Position numbers and translations under genes: made by a program. Shown one piece after another: positions 10,396 through 21,416 of a stretch of 64,000 bases of DNA; within the stretch, counting starts at the first letter, position 1, and every line of letters starts with the position of its first letter. Under the pieces are notes generated by a model. That model was not told the DNA's origin. It did not search any database and saw only the letters and a list, made by a program, of their open reading frames with translations. The stretch is from Hirundichthys speculiger (lineage: Eukaryota > Chordata > Actinopteri > Beloniformes > Exocoetidae), in assembly GCA_018398805.1 (NCBI GenBank), contig JAGFBZ010000258.1, positions 2,170,001-2,234,000 on the forward strand, given 5' to 3'.

Positions 10396-13300
10396 TCAGC
10401 GCCACTGGTCTGCACGGTGCCTGAGGTTGTAGTTCTGCAGCTCCACCTGGTCCTTAATCTGATTTATCAGAGTCTGAGACAAAACGATGCCCACCAGCTG
10501 CAAGAGTGTAAACATAACAGAGTGATGAATATCCAGCTGCTGCAGTCAGTCTCAACTCTTGGAAGCTTTGCTACAAGTGTGTGTAGTCCACCTGTGGTAC
10601 TGCCAGTCCCAGTGCAATCCCTCCCAATAGGAACAGGTTGCTGTGGATCCAGTTAACAACTTTGTCTATGCAGCCGTTGGTGTGGATGTGGTTTCCAGCT
10701 TCTTTGAACTCTAACTCCTGCATGGCCTGACCACACATGGTGTTGATTACCACCTGCACACAAAAAGCAACACAAGTAAAACACCTGGAAACTGCGACAG
10801 ACGCCGAGACTGTCAGATAGACCTGCAGAGTCTCAGACCTGGTCACTGGAGAGGATGCAGCAGGAGAAAGGGACGGCAGCGCTCCCTGCTGGGGTTCTCC
10901 TTGGTGCAGTTGAAGTACATGTTCTGGGACCAGTCAGTGTACGTCACCCCCCCACAGCAGTCAAACTGAGGAGACGGAAGAGATGAGAGGATGTTATCAA
11001 AGCAACCAACATTCTAGGAAAGTTAACCTCACAAATTCTGCATTTGAGCTAAACTCTTACCTCTTTTTGGCCAAAATCAATAAGGTTCTGCAGATCAATG
11101 TCATCTCTGTAGTGGACAACGGCATTGTTGATTATCTCAGTTACTTTATGTCTTGCCTTAAAAGAATGATTAAAAGTAGTTAGGTACATATAGGTTAAAA
11201 AACATAGTAAATTAATGATTACTGAAAGAAAGTCATTGAAAGTCACAACATCCATTCACATGTAATTAATCCTCAAAGTTCATGTCTTAAACTGGAAACT
11301 GGTAAAAGACTCCAGGTGTGGAGCCTTTGCTAAATGTTTCTCAATCACTAACTTAATAACATTTTTGTTTTAAACCAAATATTTGCTTTATGTAGTGTTG
11401 ATTTAGGCAGGTCACATCTGTGGTTTGTTTGGTTACACGCTGCCACAGATTGTAATGAATATGTCTCCAAACCTAAAAACCTACTTTTTAATTTTTTTAA
11501 TTTTTTTTAATTTTCCACCACAGTGGATATGAAATAAAACAATCAAGGTGTGATCAAAGTGTAGACATTCTGCTTTAATTTAAGAAAGATTTCTCAAAAA
11601 ACACTTTCCATTAAGGAATTATATATATGTTTTTTCAGCAAAATACCTCAATTTTCAGGAGTTCAAAAGTATTTCAACAACTGAAAGGAAGTTAATCAGC
11701 CAGGTGTGGTCCGTTCCCTTGTTACTTCAAGAAAAACATAGCAGATAAAAGTCTGGAGGTGATATCAGCTATTAAGTTGGGATTTGGCAGCTATTTGACT
11801 GAAGAAGTGAATGAAGTGCACAAAGATCTTAATGCAAACGGAGCCATCATTAGGCTGAAAGAGACAACAGAAATAGGAGTGACAGCTAGTAAAAGCTAAA
11901 TCAACAGAATGTAAGTTCAGAGAGTTTATAACAGGATGCAAACAGCTGGTCGTGTTCAGGAACAGGAAAGACAGATTAGACTATGACAGAAAACATCTGA
12001 AAAAGCCTCTTGTGTTGTGGAATCAGATTCTTTGGACAGAAACAAAGATAAATTTGTGTCATAATGATGGGAAATTAAAAAAATATTCATCCAAGTATAA
12101 AAAAAAAAACTGAGTCATAATTACAGTGATGTCACTTTCTTTAAATACTTTAGTGCTGTTAAAATGGTGAGACTTGGCATAAATGGTATATGTCAGATTT
12201 TGTGTACCTTCTTAAATTAAAACTGAAAGTCTAGACTTTGATCACATGCTGTTTTATTTTAAATCCTTTGTGTTGGTGTAGAAAGAAAAAAACATAAAAG
12301 ACTGTCATTGTCCAAATTCTTCTGGATCTAACTAACCGCGGAAGTTTAGTTTCCCTCAGGTTTGAGAATTAGTGAGTAATTTAATAAAAGCAGTGACTGC
12401 AATGGTGTTATTGCAGATGATATGGTATGGAGGATGTTTGTTGTTCCGTGGTGCAAATTTCAATCCAACCCAGTGAAAAATAAGAGCTCAGTGAAGCTTA
12501 AGATAAGAAAAAAAAATCACAAAACAAATTAAAAAATAAATAAAATTAAGTGTAAAGTTAGAAAAAGTATAAAATAGTAAAAAAAAAAAAAATTGGAGTA
12601 GAACTACAGGATTTGGCAAGTTCCCCTAATAGTAAAAAAATAAAAATAAAATAATAATAATAATGAAAATCAGTCATGATACCGTTCTCTGAGGATAAAT
12701 AGTGAACATAATTATCCATCAAAAGTATCTATGGCATTTAAATATTACTTACTGTCAAATCAACAAGAAAACAATATAAAGGAGAAGAACAGAAAGCAAC
12801 AAAAGAAGTAAAACAAAACACATTATAGCCGATGTCATGAGTAGCGAAAAAAGCGACTATGAAGCAATACCACTTCTGACCACATGGAGACATATACACT
12901 ACTCACAAAAAGTTAGGGATGTTTGACTTTCAGGTGAAATTTATGGAAAATATAAAAAGTTCATGCTACAGTGATATTACATCATGGAAGTTGATCATTT
13001 CAGAAGATTAAAAAAAGTGAATGAAAGAGCCACTGACAACACGATGGTGATGAGTGCAGGACAGTCTGGCACATCTTGCACTTTGTTGTGTCTTATGCAA
13101 GGGGCTGATATACAGTATTAAGTCTTGTGATGTGCTGCCCCCATGTGGTCAGTAGTAGGTATTGCTACATAAAGTGGCTTTAAGATGTTGTATAACTCTA
13201 TATGTTTTCAAAACTTTGAATAATAATAAGAAAGCATTTAAAACATTTAAGTAATACATAGTAATAGTGATAATAACAAATGATAAAACACATCAATTCG

Positions 13301-16300
13301 TCTTTAACAATATTCTGATAATATTGGTTATTACCTTATCTGAGAAGACGAAGCCCAGGATGCCAGCAGTCAGCTGCAGCAGGAAGATCAGCGTCAGAGA
13401 GATGCAGAACTAGAGGATAACAGAGAGTGAAGCTAAATCAGTCTGTTTTACAGAAACTGATCTTTATTAACTCTTACTGGGAAAAAAGTCTGAATGTTAA
13501 AGCAACATGGCAATCTCTTACAACAGAAGGACATCTCAAAAACCTACGTGATATGATTTTTTTTTTTTTTGCAACAAGAGTTTTTAAAAATTTATTTGGC
13601 TGCTTATGATCAGTATTTCCAGATGACACTGCCAGACTGGAGAAAAAAAGGGAAGACCCATGAAGAGACTTCTGGATGTGATGAAAGACGACATGCAATT
13701 GGTTGGATGCAGAAGATGGAGTAAGATGGAAACAGGTGATTCATTGTGGTGACCACTAAAGCTAAAAGCTAAAAAAAGATGATGATGATGATGAAGATGA
13801 TAATAGTGAAAATTAAGAAAAAGCTGATGATGGTTAAACATTATACAGGTAGTTAGTTTTGCCATTATGATTTGGGTAATGCTGAAATAGTGCTTGAATA
13901 ACAGGATGATGAGAGGATGATTGCGAGGCCCTGGAGTATCGTGCCTTGAAGAAACATGACTTATTTTAATTGAGATTATTTCAGTTTCTCCTGTAGTTTA
14001 TCAGAGCAGAGCGGCCTCAAAGTACTTATCACAGTGACCTCCAGCTGACACAAGTTTTAATGAGCAACTATTCAGTAATAATATCATCTGTCAAAACTAA
14101 ACAGAAAAAAAAGGCAAAGATAGAAATATATAAATATTTTACAATTTTCTGTGCTGCTACAGATCTAACAAACAAATGACAATACTCTGGACTTCTTGAT
14201 GAACAAAATCCTCCCTTACAGTCTGGAGGAGGCAGATGTTTTCTCGTAGGGAGCCCACGCAGCCACAGAAGGTGATGATGAACATGAGGACCCCCACGGC
14301 CAACAGCATGATGGCAGGATCCACTGACACGTACGCCAGCGCTGCCTCTGGAGCAGAGAAGAAGAAAGGAGAGGTTTAAAGCATGCTTGGCAGTGTTAGT
14401 CTTCCCAAAGAGAGGCAGAATTAAAAAAAGAATACAAATTCAATAAATAAATAGAAAAATATTCATTAACATTTTCATCGTTTCCCACTGTGCTCTCTGA
14501 TGAAGAGCAAAAACACTGTACTGTTGTCCTGCGACTCCCAGCGTCTAAACTATGGAGCGATAGGAGTGCCACATTAATAAATAAATAAATAAATAAATAA
14601 ATGTGGAAATAAAAGAGAAATAATAATAAATAAATAATATAAATAATAATGTGGAAATAAAAAGAGAAATAAATAAATAAATAAATAAATAAATAAATGT
14701 GGAAATATAAAGAGAAATAAATAAATAAATACATAAATATATGTGGAAATATAAAGAGAAATAAATATATAAATAAATATATGTGGAAATATAAAAGGAA
14801 ATAAATAAATAAATGTGGAAATATAAAGGGAAATAGATAAATGTGGAAATAAAGAGAAATAAATAAATGAAAAGGAAAATCATCTTTAATTTTCGTATTG
14901 CATTTGCTTTTCCTTTTTGGCACTCCTGTGACACAAGGATAAAGCAATGACCAAAACGCTTGGTGGACTGAGCTGTCATCAAATGGCTCTGGGCGGGGCT
15001 TCCTGTCCAGGATGGATAGTCGTTCCCTGATCACTGGATTTCTGCCTGGCGGTGTGGGCGCTAACTCATAGATATCTATGCTAGCGTTTAGCCTGACGTC
15101 ACCAGCGCTGAGGAGGACGTGCAGACAACTCACGTAGTTTGACTGATAACGGTGGAAAAGTAAATATGGAAAACGTGGAGGAGTTAAGGAGAGGTGTTCA
15201 ACAAGAACTTTTAAGAATTGCTCGGTGTGTGGATGAAAATGTTCAGCCGGACTACATTCTGAGGATGGTAGAAGATGTCAGCGAAAGTCTTGGGCAAATA
15301 TCTGCACTGACGATACAGACATTGATCCGGTTGTGTGGCACAATCTTGAAGAGGTAGGTACTTTATTCACAGCCTAAAATTCTACCATGTCATGTTATCA
15401 GTAAGCTTTTTCGATTTATACACAGTCTGTAGAAGACGGTTTGTCAAGTTCACATGCTGTATATGATGAATACATAACGTGAATATATATTCATCATATA
15501 CTAGCCACAGCTGAAACTTGTGCAGGTTATCATGGGTTGAGGAGTAACAAGCTACATGTAAAAGGATTAGTAATTATTACAAAATCAGCTTAATTAGTTA
15601 CAGTATGTACTCATGAGGAAAAAGTATGTATTAAAAGTACAATTCACTAATCAAAGTGAGATTACAAAAAGGTTATATCTGAGTATTTTCCCTTTTTTTA
15701 AAAGCCTTTTTGCAATTTTTTTTGATTGCTTACTGATAACATGACATGGTAGAATTTTAGGCTGTGAATAAAGTACCTACCTCTTCAAGATTGTGCCACA
15801 CAACCGGATCAATGTCTGTATCGGGCAGTGCAGATATTTGCCCAAGATTTCGTTGACATCTTCTACCATCCTCAGAATGTAGTCCGGCTGAACATTTTCA
15901 TCCACACACCGAGCAATTCTTAAAGTTCTTGTTGAACACCTCTCCTTAACTCCTCCACGTTTTCCATATTTACTTTCCACCGTTATCAGTCAAACTACGT
16001 GAGTTGTCTGCACGTCCTCCTCAGCGCTGGTGACGTCAGGCTAAACGCTAGCATAGATATCTATGAGTTAGCGCCCACACCGCCAGGCAGAAATCCAGTG
16101 ATCAGGGAACGACTATCCATCCTGGACAGGAAGCCCCGCCCAGAGCCATTTGATTGACAGCTCAGTCCACCAAGCGTTTTGTCATTGCTTTATCCTTGTG
16201 TCACAGGAGTGCCAAAAAGGAAAAGCAAATGCAATACGAAAATTAAAGATGATTTTCCTTTTCATTTATTTATTTCTCTTATATTTCCACATTTATCGAT

Positions 16301-18402
16301 TTCCCTTTATATTTCCACAATTTATTATTTTATTTCCTTTTAGATTTCCACATATATTTATTTATTTCTCTTTATATTTCCACATATATTTATTTATATA
16401 TTATTTCTCTTTATATTCCACATATATTTATTTATTTATTATTATTATTTCTCTTTATATTTTTTATAATTTATTTATTTCTCTTTTATTTCCACATTTA
16501 TTTATTTATTTATTTATTTATTAATGTGGCACTCCTATCGCTCCATACTAAACATGAGGAAGGATCATTTACCTTGTTTCATTTCCCTTTGGAGATCAAT
16601 AAAGTATTTCTGAAATGAGCTGAATTACCTGCATGCTTCATCATGCGGGCGTACACACCTATAGCTACCATCACCAGGGAGATTATCTGGAAAGAACACA
16701 GAGAAAATTAGTATTTTTTAAAATCAAATTCACATGAAGAGGGATTAATGCACACCAGAGAATCTGATGAACCATCTCCACTATGTTACAACTTGTCGAA
16801 GGAGTGGCACCATTCACAGGAACAAGAAATGATGTAAAAGATCTGCAAAGGGAACTTGTGAGTCAGAGATATTACTGTTCTGTCAGCATTCTGATTAATA
16901 TCTATAAATATAAAGAAATGCACTCTGACTGCCTGCACTGTATTTCCATTTGACAAAACCAACCTGATACTGATCTGTAGCCTTCCCTTAACTAGAAAAA
17001 AAAAAAGACTTATTCACCCGGCTCTCCCAGTCGACATAGAATAATAGAGGCCTCAGAAACTCTGTTCCCACCCTGAATGAAATGGATCCAGTTACTGCAG
17101 ACGCTGCTCCCTTCATGAGGCGGGAGGGAAGAGCGAGATTTGTCTTCGTCATTTTGTAAAGGTTAAGTTTAAGGCTTTACAGTGAATAAACCAGATGTGA
17201 AGCCTGAAGCAAACAGGTGACTTTAAAAACTTTTTTTTCACAAATTAAATGAAAAAAATGGAATGGAAAATGATGTTGGATCTTAAACTGAGTAGTGAAT
17301 AACAACCAGAAATTAGAGTACAAGGATTACAATGAAATCATGGACATTCTGGACTTGAAAAGAAGCACATATATGTGGCAAAAAAAAAAAAAAAAAAAAA
17401 GCTTTGGTTAGTCATGTACGGAGCCCATTGCAGCCAAAGGCTACAGAAATGACAACAACACATTCCACACTGCAAAGCTTCAAGGTTTTACTCAGCCTTA
17501 GCCTGTTCGTACATGGCCACAGGTCATGCCTACGCTCATACAGGTTTGTGCAAAGACATTACTGAGCATAAATGCATATAGAAGAAGTCTACAAAAGGAG
17601 TTTTCTGAGGAAAAAAGTACATTTCTCATTCAAACTTGTTGTCAAAAGCTTTAACTCCATATTTTGCGAAGATGTTTTGTTGAACTAGACAAACGAAAGG
17701 TCCCTAAACCTCAGCAGGGTTAATCTTCAACAACAGATCAGCACAAAAAATGCTGTTAGAAATCTCCTTGTTTCAGTCACCTGACCCTGAAACCAGCTCC
17801 AGTGAACTTTGCTTTGTTGACATGTGGACTGCAGATCTGCTCTCACTGCAAACTGAATTTTGCAGCATTTCATTTCTAAAATAGCACACTTCCTAATGTC
17901 TTATGGGAAGTTGAGTAATGCCCTGAGGTGGCTTCCTTGTGCCTTTAAGTGTCATTGTGGTGTTTATCTCTCTCTAGCTCTGGTCTCGGTTAACATTCAC
18001 TCAGGTGAGTTAGGTACCAGTTTTTCACAGATTTACCTCAATAACACAGAAATCAATGAAACGTAACGTTGTTTCTTTCTTTTTCCTGGAACTGAGCACA
18101 AAAGTTAAAAAGACCAACTAACTCCATGAACTGGGGGCTCCTGACTGCAGATAAGCTGGAACAACTTCAATCACAAGACAACATCCTTTTAATGGAGAAA
18201 ACTGTTATGAAGGTGTGTTTTCATGTAAATATGAATCTGCCATGTAACGTAATTAACTGACCCACACACAGATAATAAAATGAACCCGTTGATCACTCAC
18301 CCAAAACATAAAGTTAAAAATGAAAAGGAGGTACTTCACAACAGGACTAATAAATGTGAACTCCGTGTCGGATCCAGGTGCGCGTCTGCGTCTTCCTCCC
18401 AT
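10396..18402 (-). CDS. tspan33: Tetraspanin-33 (TspanC8 group), eight coding exons
   Basis: Exons 5' to 3': 18301-18402, 16629-16686, 14220-14347, 13335-13409, 11061-11156, 10839-10965, 10592-10753 and 10396-10497 (TGA at 10396-10398). The protein starts MGGRRRRAPGSDTEF. TM1 ends exon 1 and continues into exon 2 (IISLVMVAIGVYARM). TM2 and the small loop are in exon 3 (GVLMFIITFCGCVGSLREN), and TM3 is in exon 4 (FLLQLTAGILGFVFSDK). Exons 5-7 make the large extracellular loop, with the CCGG signature (FDCCGGVTYTDWSQNMYF) and INTMCGQ / TNGCIDKVVNWIHSN. TM4 ends with GGIALGLAVPQ. TSPAN33 belongs to the tetraspanins that escort and regulate the ADAM10 sheddase. The family match is close throughout. 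Exon 6 is two bases short of frame (separate entry) and its donor is GTCTGA. Paralogue letter (a or b) not decided. Confidence 0.95.
10871..10880 (-). other. tspan33: Two-base deficit in tspan33 exon 6
   Basis: Exon 6 reads NPSRERC and then needs a +2 correction to continue as VPFSCCILSSDQ, the expected loop sequence with its CC pair. The exon is 127 bases, while neighbouring phases require 129. One codon position between C and V is represented by a single base. Either an assembly indel in this GC-rich spot or a real frameshift; the downstream exons remain intact and conserved. Confidence 0.8.
11544..12252. mobile_element. Degraded Tc1/mariner-like relic in a tspan33 intron
   Basis: The ends mirror each other: TGTGATCAAAGTGTAGACAT then CTGCTTTAATTT near 11550-11581, and AATTAAAACTGAAAGTCTAG then ACTTTGATCACATG near 12214-12247. 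Such TGATCAAAGTGTAGAC ends are familiar from Tc1-type fish elements. The interior has only broken frames. No clear target duplication was verified. Confidence 0.55.
12850..13181. mobile_element. Small MITE with about 45-bp imperfect inverted ends
   Basis: The left end (AAAGCGACTATGAAGCAATA then CCACTTCTGACCACATGG) is matched by the complement of the right end (AAAGCCACTTTATGTAGCAA then TACCTACTACTGACCACATG). Inside lies CACTACTCACAAAAAGTTAG followed by GGAT, a Tc1/mariner-type end, so a second relic may be nested. Lies in the intron between tspan33 exons 4 and 5. Confidence 0.55.
14551..16547. mobile_element. 2.0-kb foldback element (giant inverted repeat) in tspan33 intron 2
   Basis: The arms 14551-15405 and 15728-16547 are near-perfect reverse complements around a spacer of about 320 bases. 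The tips read TATGGAGCGATAGGAGTGCC and its complement, flanked by the 6-bp repeat CTAAAC (14545-14550 and 16548-16553). Both arms contain a long (ATAA)n tract, a shared GC-richer segment (CAGAGCCATTTGATGACAGC in the left arm, differing slightly in the right) and a 60-70 codon ORF. The ORF ends at an AAGAG-GTAGGTA splice-donor-like site. This looks like a transposon with long inverted termini carrying a first-exon-like module. Superfamily unknown; a 6-bp duplication does not point to one class. Confidence 0.8.
15163..15354 (+). pseudogene. Unrecognised exon-like ORF in the left arm of the foldback element
   Basis: Starts MENVEELRRGVQQELLRIAR and continues with CVDENVQPDYILRMVEDV, rich in Leu, Arg and Glu (likely helical). 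Ends AAG AG followed by GTAGGTA, a good splice donor, about 50 bases after the conserved CTCACGTAGTTTGACTGATA. The other arm has the same module on the minus strand (about 15779-15974). It differs by single-base indels, so each arm is shifted at a different place. I do not recognise the family. Inference: first exon of the element's own gene, or a captured host exon. Confidence 0.45.
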
Positions 18403-19698
18403 GGCGACGGTGAACCAACGCGCCTGATCCAAACTGGTGGACAGATGAGCAATGAGAGGAAAAGACGTGTTCCCGAGGATGAAACCGAGGAGTCATCAGC
18501 ATGATGATGAAGGAGAGATGATGGTTTGCTGCTCCGACTGCCGACACACGTCCCGAAGTCACAGTCAGCCACCTCAGAGTGGGCGTTAACAAAAGACTCC
18601 ACCTGTGATCACGTGACTTGATACAGGAGGGGCCCCATTGCGGATTGACGCCATTTATGTTTTTGATTTAGTCAGAAATCTGCCTTTTGTTCAAATATTA
18701 AATTCTATTTCGGTGAGTCGTAGAGCCTATAGTTTTAGTGTTACACTTCCACCCATGACAGAATGATAGTTTTTGTATATCCTTCCTTTTGTTTTGTATA
18801 AGCTTTCATTTTGATGAAAAGTGAACATTTTAGCCCAGAGTTAGTATTTAAGAACAAAAAAACAAAAAATCCACAGAGAAGCTGTATGGATAGTTTTGGT
18901 ACACATTCACTTGTAGTCAGCAGGGCTGTTTCTAGTTTTTTTTGGGGCCCTATGAAAGATTCTGTTTAGGAGCCATAATTAATAGATTTACAGTGCAATG
19001 TGTATATGTTTGTGTGTGGGGTGGAGTCCTATTAAATGATCTATGGCAATAACATTAGTCTATTAGGCTACAATTTAAATTGAAAGCAGATTATATTTTT
19101 AGTCTAAAGCTTCAAGTTGACCGAGCAAAACAGTTCTCACTAGCTTACCATTTATTTTGCTGTGGCGAGATAAACTATCGTCTAATATGGCGCGGATACA
19201 GAATACAGGTCATTTGGAGAAAAAAAACAAAAACAAAACAGAGTTTGTGGCAGGGAAGGATACAGAGTTTCATGGAAAAAAAATTGCAGTTAAAAAAAAA
19301 ACCCTCATGAATTGTTATTTTCATAAACTCTTAAACTTGTGAGCTAAAATTCAGAATTTCTGACTTCATAAAGCTGTGGATTTCCAAAAAAAGATTTTTA
19401 GAAACTGTGACTTTACACTTACAAATATACACAAGAAAAGCTCAAAATATTTAGATGCATTTACAAATGAGAACATCTTTTCTATTTCTCCAAAATACTG
19501 TATGACAGGGCCAACTCATGGACTGTATAAAAAGAACTGGACAAGTCCTCTATGACACCACCCACAGGTTTCTCAAGAGTGGATTTGATGCATTGATCTT
19601 ATGCACGTAGCCGATGATGCAGTCCTTCCAAAATTAAGCACTTTAGTTTCTACAGGGAACATGAAAATAAAGCAAATTCTTTTTTTTTAAATCATCTC

Positions 19699-19985
19699 CT
19701 ACTCACTATATACTCTTTTTGCCATTTTGTAATGCTGTCTGTATACAGTACAAGAGTAAGATTTGTTACACCCTATACAGTGCACTCAATGTATCCCTCA
19801 ATGCATTATGAAAAGTAATATACAACCCATGGTCACAACATTAGGTCTGTGGAAGTCTGTTTCACAATGAACAGTGCAGATAAAAATAAAGTGAGTTGTG
19901 TCTGAAAGTTCATTCTGCTTATGTTCTCATTTCATGGTCCCCTACACAGTGACCACTTAGAAGTGCACTATATAGTGAGTAAGTG
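19699..19985. repeat. Possible MITE with ACTCACTATATA ends
   Basis: CTACTCACTATATACTC at about 19697 is inverted as GCACTATATAGTGAGTAAG near 19964-19982. Internal repeats of CACTATA/CAATGTAT type occur. No target duplication verified and similar words continue past the right end, so borders are uncertain. Confidence 0.4.
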
Positions 19986-20367
19986 GAACCTCCAGATTAA
20001 ACTGAAGCAAGAATTGTTATACCCGATACTCAATGTATTCCACAGTGCAGAGTGAAACCAATGGTTACTCCATTATCTGGCAGCACTCTGTGTGATAGTG
20101 CCAACAAAATCACGCTAGTATTGTCCAAATGTTAATTTTGCTGATGATCTTATTTTTTAGTCCCTGACATGGAGGTAGTCTCTAAAGTGACTAGAGAATA
20201 AACCATTATATACTGAGAAAGGGATTATTTGGACAGTCATACATTAGGAATTTAAGTACAATTACTTTTAAAATCTGACTCACACAATGTTGAGGAGCCT
20301 TTACATTTTTATTTCTGTACTGGCTTCCTTAGGTTAAATACCAAGTGTTTATTCTTTCCTTCTAATC

Positions 20368-21129
20368 CAGGGGTGTCACACTCATTTTCACTGAGGGCCA
20401 CATCAGCATCGTGGTTGCCCTCCAAGGGCCAGATTGACAGCATGAATGTAACAAAATGCAATGTAAATCAAAATAAATTAAATTACACTTTAATATATTG
20501 TTAAATAAAGGTTTCTGTATTTATTATGTATTCAAGTTTCAAATATTTAACTAATTATTATATTAAACTCAGGGTTTGTGGTTGTAAACCTGGTCTCGCA
20601 CAGGTGATGTTTAAAGGGTCCGTTACCCTGGTAACGGACTGAGTCCATCCATTACCTTGGTTTCAGAAGGGTAAGCGATTCTTTGTTTTTCTTGTAGGCT
20701 AAATTTAGCATACTTAGCTTCGTGTTTGCTGTCAAAATGCTAACTGACACCGCCTCATAACAAAAAAGACATACTGTTTTTTCACCTTGAGATACAAACT
20801 TGTATTCATTTTCCCGTCGTTCATGAAGCTGCCTTCCTTAATGCATCAATTTTTCTTTTCTTGGACATGTTAGGGCTAGTTTGTAGAGGTTTTTCTTAAG
20901 TCCATCACTTCTGAAAATTCATCTTGATGTCTCGTTAATGGTGAGATACCGTTATCGTTGTGGGTAACAACGAAATGCATTGTGGGAGATGTAGTTTATT
21001 GTCAATATGCGCCTTAAAGCGGTGTAAGCTTATATCAAGTCTTATAATCTTGGTTTAATATGTAAGCCAATAATGCACAAGCTCTGGCGGGCCACATTTG
21101 GCCCGAAGGCCTTGTGTTTGACACATGTG
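20368..21129. mobile_element. Non-autonomous hAT element upstream of the zinc-finger gene
   Basis: Begins CAGGGGTGTCACACTCATTT and ends AGGCCTTGTGTTTGACACAT followed by GTG, the well-known inverted ends of an hAT family in fish. An exact 8-bp duplication TTCTAATC flanks it (20360-20367 and 21130-21137). No transposase. Its right part carries a ZNF143/THAP11-like motif 420 bases upstream of the gene's ATG. Confidence 0.9.
20977..20995 (-). promoter_or_regulatory. ZNF143/THAP11 (SBS)-like motif inside the hAT element
   Basis: The minus strand reads ACTACATCTCCCACAATGC, close to the long SBS promoter motif (ACTACAATTCCCAGCATGC by general knowledge). It lies about 420 bases before the zinc-finger gene's start codon. 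Binding is an inference only. Confidence 0.45.
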
Positions 21130-21416
21130 TTCTAATCCATGAAGTGCTTTTTCCTTACAATTCATATCAAAGTATGAGAAAATATTTTGCCTCCTTTATT
21201 TTACTTTTTTATTGTCTAAATCACAATGTGCACTTTGTCTTATTTTGGAAGAATAGTAAATAAATAAAAGCTAAAACCATTTATTTTGAAGGAAATCGCA
21301 AGAAGCGCGACATATTTCATAACATCCGGTGTACTCGGAAGTCACTCGCCATCTCGATAACGGAAATGTATAATTGGAAATTATTTCGATATTTTGCTTG
21401 TTAACTAACGACGAAG

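Larger units (their letters stand above)
18403..21416. promoter_or_regulatory. Head-to-head intergenic region of tspan33 and the zinc-finger gene
   Basis: About 3 kb between two divergent start codons. The tspan33 side (18403-18620) is GC-richer and has CG dinucleotides. The middle holds a MITE-like pair of ends (about 19699-19985) and a complete hAT element (20368-21129). The zinc-finger side (21290-21416) has GCGCGAC, CGGTGTACTCGG and TCTCGATAACGG. No other gene seen; ORFs of 60-90 codons here lack any recognisable domain. Confidence 0.45.

Noticed and set aside
14396..15133. 245-codon minus ORF with runs of Phe/Ile/Tyr
   Set aside because: Translation of the (ATAA)n microsatellite in the foldback element.
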